From positions 868,001-932,000 of the forward strand of contig NZ_CP116034.1 of NCBI RefSeq assembly GCF_027945075.1: 64,000 nt of DNA, given 5' to 3'. The translations under genes and the position numbers were made by a program. This DNA comes from Chryseobacterium sp. CY350. GTDB taxonomy: Bacteria > Bacteroidota > Bacteroidia > Flavobacteriales > Weeksellaceae. The number at the start of each line of letters is the position of its first letter. Position 1 is the first letter of the stretch. Shown piece by piece: positions 61,953-64,000 of this stretch. The notes under the pieces were generated by a model. That model was not told the origin of the DNA. It was given only the letters and a program-made list of their open reading frames with translations, and made no database searches.

Positions 61953-63164
61953 ATGGAGGAGAAAACTATTGTATGCATTTCGTGCTATTACAAAGGGTAT
62001 GATTTTATGGACGAGATGAAAAAACTCGGCAATAAAATAATCCTGGTAACATCCGAAAACCTTAAAGGAAAAGATTGGCCTTGGCATGCCATTGATGAGG
62101 TTTTCTATATGCCCGAAGTGAAACCGTCTGTCTGGAATCTTGATCATCTTGTTCAGGGATTTTCACATCTGATGAAAACACGGAAAGTAGATGCTGTCAT
62201 TGCATTAGATGATTATGATGTAGAAAAAGCAGCATTAATTCGCGAGACATTTCGTATTCCCGGGATGGGACAGACTACACACCGTTATTTTAGAGATAAA
62301 TTGGCAATGCGTCAAAAAGCCAAAGATTCGGGGATTAATGTCCCAGAGTTTACTGCAGTCTTCAATGATCAGGAAGTAGAAAACTTCACCAACAAAGTCA
62401 GTGCACCGTGGGTTCTAAAGCCAAGATCTGAAGCCTCTGCCTCCGGAATCAAAAAACTTAACAACAAAGAAGATCTTTGGACAGCTCTGGAAACATTGGG
62501 TGAAGAACGTCATCTTTTTCTTCTGGAAAGCTTCAAGCCCGGTGATGTTTATCATGTTGACAGTCTTACATTCAATAAAAAAATTGTTTTCACATCAGCC
62601 TCAAAATATCTGGCTCCGCCGATGGAAGTTTCACATGAAGGGGGTGTTTTCAGAACCAAAACTTTAGGAAGATATTCTGATGAATTTATCGCATTAGATG
62701 AAGCCAATTCTAAGGTTCTGATGAACTTTGGCTTGATGAATGGTGCGACGCATACAGAATTTATTCGTGGTAAAGAAGATGGAAAATGGTATTTTCTTGA
62801 AACAGCCTCAAGAGTTGGCGGTGCGCATATACCAGATCTTGTGGAAGCATCTAGTAATATTAATATATGGAGAGAATGGGCAAGAATAGAAGACGCATTG
62901 CTAAAAGGCAAAAACTATGAAGTCGCAAAACCTACGGGATATTATTCAGGATTGATCGTTGCATTAATTAAAGATAAACAGCCAGATTATGATCAGTTTC
63001 AATGTGAAGAAGTGGTAAAATTTCTTCCAATTGATTATCACGTGGGAATCGTTTACAAATCAAAAGATTCTGAAAAAGTGGTAGAAAGATTAGATCGTGC
63101 TGCTGAAAAGATTTATTCACATCTGCTCAATATTATTCCACCAAAAGAAAAACCAACAGCTTAA
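61953..63164 (+). CDS. ATP-grasp domain protein
   Basis: 403-residue ATP-grasp enzyme of the biotin-carboxylase/L-amino acid ligase-like type. N-terminal Rossmann-like part (TIVCISCYYKGYDFMDEMKK), the ATP site including WVLKPRSEASASGIKKL, and the Mg-binding FLETASRVGGAHIPDLVE. No biotinylation or carboxylase partner is seen, so it probably ligates a carboxylic acid to an amine (amino acid, peptide or small molecule). The ATG at 61953 is preceded by a short AT-rich leader. Neighbours (aminopeptidase, two esterases) suggest a shared pathway, possibly an amide or ester conjugate. Confidence 0.85.
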   Translation: MEEKTIVCISCYYKGYDFMDEMKKLGNKIILVTSENLKGKDWPWHAIDEVFYMPEVKPSVWNLDHLVQGFSHLMKTRKVDAVIALDDYDVEKAALIRETFRIPGMGQTTHRYFRDKLAMRQKAKDSGINVPEFTAVFNDQEVENFTNKVSAPWVLKPRSEASASGIKKLNNKEDLWTALETLGEERHLFLLESFKPGDVYHVDSLTFNKKIVFTSASKYLAPPMEVSHEGGVFRTKTLGRYSDEFIALDEANSKVLMNFGLMNGATHTEFIRGKEDGKWYFLETASRVGGAHIPDLVEASSNINIWREWARIEDALLKGKNYEVAKPTGYYSGLIVALIKDKQPDYDQFQCEEVVKFLPIDYHVGIVYKSKDSEKVVERLDRAAEKIYSHLLNIIPPKEKPTA

Positions 63165-63297
63165 AGATTAGTTATTATTAAATTAATTGAAATTCAGAAA
63201 CTTATTAATTTAAAATGAATTAATTTGGAACCTAAATGACGATTCAGTTAAAATAACCATATAAAAATTCAGAAATAAAACTAAAAATCTATAGTAC

Positions 63298-64000
63298 ATG
63301 CCACATATAGAACACACAGATTATTACTCACATATATTAGGAATTAGCCTTAAAGTTGAAGTTACGGGACATTTCGGTTATCCGATCATTATGTTTCCGA
63401 CTTCGCAGGGACAATACACTCAGAATCATGATTTTCACCTAAACAGCAGCATAGACTGGTTTGTTGAGCAGGGAAAAGTAAAATTATACAACATTCAGAC
63501 AATTGATGCATGGAGTTTTTATGATGATAAAATTTCTCCCCAGCAGAGAATCAGAAATTACGAAAAATATGTACAATTTCTCATTCAGGAATTTATACCC
63601 TACATCCAGAAACTTCATGGTACACATCGTGTAGCTGTAGCCGGAGCAAGTTTCGGAGGTTATCATGCATCGAATTTTGCTTTTAGATTTCCCGATGTAG
63701 TTTCTCATTTATTTTCACTCTCGGGAGCGTTCAGCATCAGGAATTTCATGGATGGATATTCTGACGATTTGGTTTATTTCAATTGTCCGAGAGAATTTAT
63801 GAAAAACGATGAAGCCTGGAAATACAAACATATGCATATCGTTCTGTGTACTTCAGATGAAGATATCTGTAGAGACAAAAATATTGAAATGGCAGATATT
63901 CTTCGTGCAAAAGGTATCGACTTTTGGTACGATGAAAAAAGGTGGATCAATCATGACTGGCCGCTTTGGCGAATGGCCTTTCCTAACTTTATCGGAACTT
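63298..64000 (+). CDS. Esterase family protein (partial, cut by window end)
   Basis: Open reading frame starting at ATG 63298 and running off the end of the window; 234 codons are visible. It is an alpha/beta hydrolase with nucleophile Ser in GASFGGYHASN, candidate acid residues in DEDICRDKN, and the catalytic His in NHDWPLW. The sequence MFPTSQGQYTQNHDFHL near the start is typical of an esterase subfamily often seen beside ATP-grasp genes in related bacteria (by recollection, not searched). No signal peptide is seen. It lies 133 bp after the ATP-grasp gene. The C-terminal few residues are missing here. Confidence 0.82.
   Translation, partial: MPHIEHTDYYSHILGISLKVEVTGHFGYPIIMFPTSQGQYTQNHDFHLNSSIDWFVEQGKVKLYNIQTIDAWSFYDDKISPQQRIRNYEKYVQFLIQEFIPYIQKLHGTHRVAVAGASFGGYHASNFAFRFPDVVSHLFSLSGAFSIRNFMDGYSDDLVYFNCPREFMKNDEAWKYKHMHIVLCTSDEDICRDKNIEMADILRAKGIDFWYDEKRWINHDWPLWRMAFPNFIGT

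Noticed and set aside
1..64000. tRNA, rRNA, tmRNA or SRP RNA genes
   Set aside because: No T-arm-type GGTTCGAATCC signature or other recognisable RNA-gene pattern was seen; small structured RNAs could still be missed by eye.

Overview
The window is AT-rich chromosomal DNA from a member of the Bacteroidota, most likely Flavobacteriales/Weeksellaceae close to Chryseobacterium. The evidence is the Bacteroidota promoter element (TTG, about 20 bp, TAnnTTTG) upstream of many genes, a secreted protein with a type IX secretion (T9SS) sorting domain, Porin/PorT-like outer-membrane barrels, mevalonate-pathway genes, an ATP synthase operon lacking atpD/atpC, and protein sequences typical of that genus. 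No rRNA, tRNA, insertion sequence, integrase, phage module or CRISPR/cas locus is visible. Most of the window is conserved core genome, densely packed and mostly on the minus strand.

Layout. 1-5 kb: DUF4920 protein, M14 carboxypeptidase, an 846-bp non-coding gap ending in an operator-like array, an XRE-type regulator, and proline dehydrogenase. 4.3-10.6 kb: UbiA prenyltransferase, a mevalonate-kinase-like GHMP kinase, a UMF1 transporter, a 41-bp-period palindrome array in a 580-bp gap, thiolase and small membrane/secreted proteins. 10.7-14.2 kb: an ECF sigma/anti-sigma/barrel operon and an M43 metalloprotease lipoprotein. 14.3-27.7 kb: nucleoside MFS transporter, bifunctional-nuclease-family protein, etfBA, SDR, T9SS protein, M20 dipeptidase, methyltransferase/DinB/mutase small subunit, divIC, udk, clpS and a CNNM/CorC protein. 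27.8-33.2 kb: ATP synthase genes (small membrane gene, atpB-E-F-H-A-G).

33.3-48.8 kb: ffh, three tandem outer-membrane barrels, phoH divergent from a SAM-hydroxide adenosyltransferase-family gene, a branched-chain-type E2, a serine hydrolase with TPR-like tail, a ClC antiporter, rpsF-rpsR-rplI, a thioredoxin-like protein, an LpxL-like acyltransferase, a GT2 glycosyltransferase, a DEDDh exonuclease and apaG. 48.8-59 kb: sucA-sucB (2-oxoglutarate dehydrogenase), an anchored SRPBCC protein, and the glgB-glgA-glgC glycogen operon. 59-64 kb: a plus-strand group of esterase with an N-terminal E-set/CBM48-like domain, M17 aminopeptidase, ATP-grasp ligase-like enzyme and a second esterase cut by the window end.

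Functionally the window joins energy metabolism (ATP synthase, ETF, 2-oxoglutarate dehydrogenase), isoprenoid synthesis, glycogen storage, translation/secretion and envelope biogenesis. The least explained items are the six-unit 41-bp palindrome array (7953-8172), the ATP-grasp/aminopeptidase/two-esterase group (59185-64000) with a long dyad between its genes, and the operator-like array ahead of the XRE regulator. All are inferences from sequence reading alone; no search or folding program was run.
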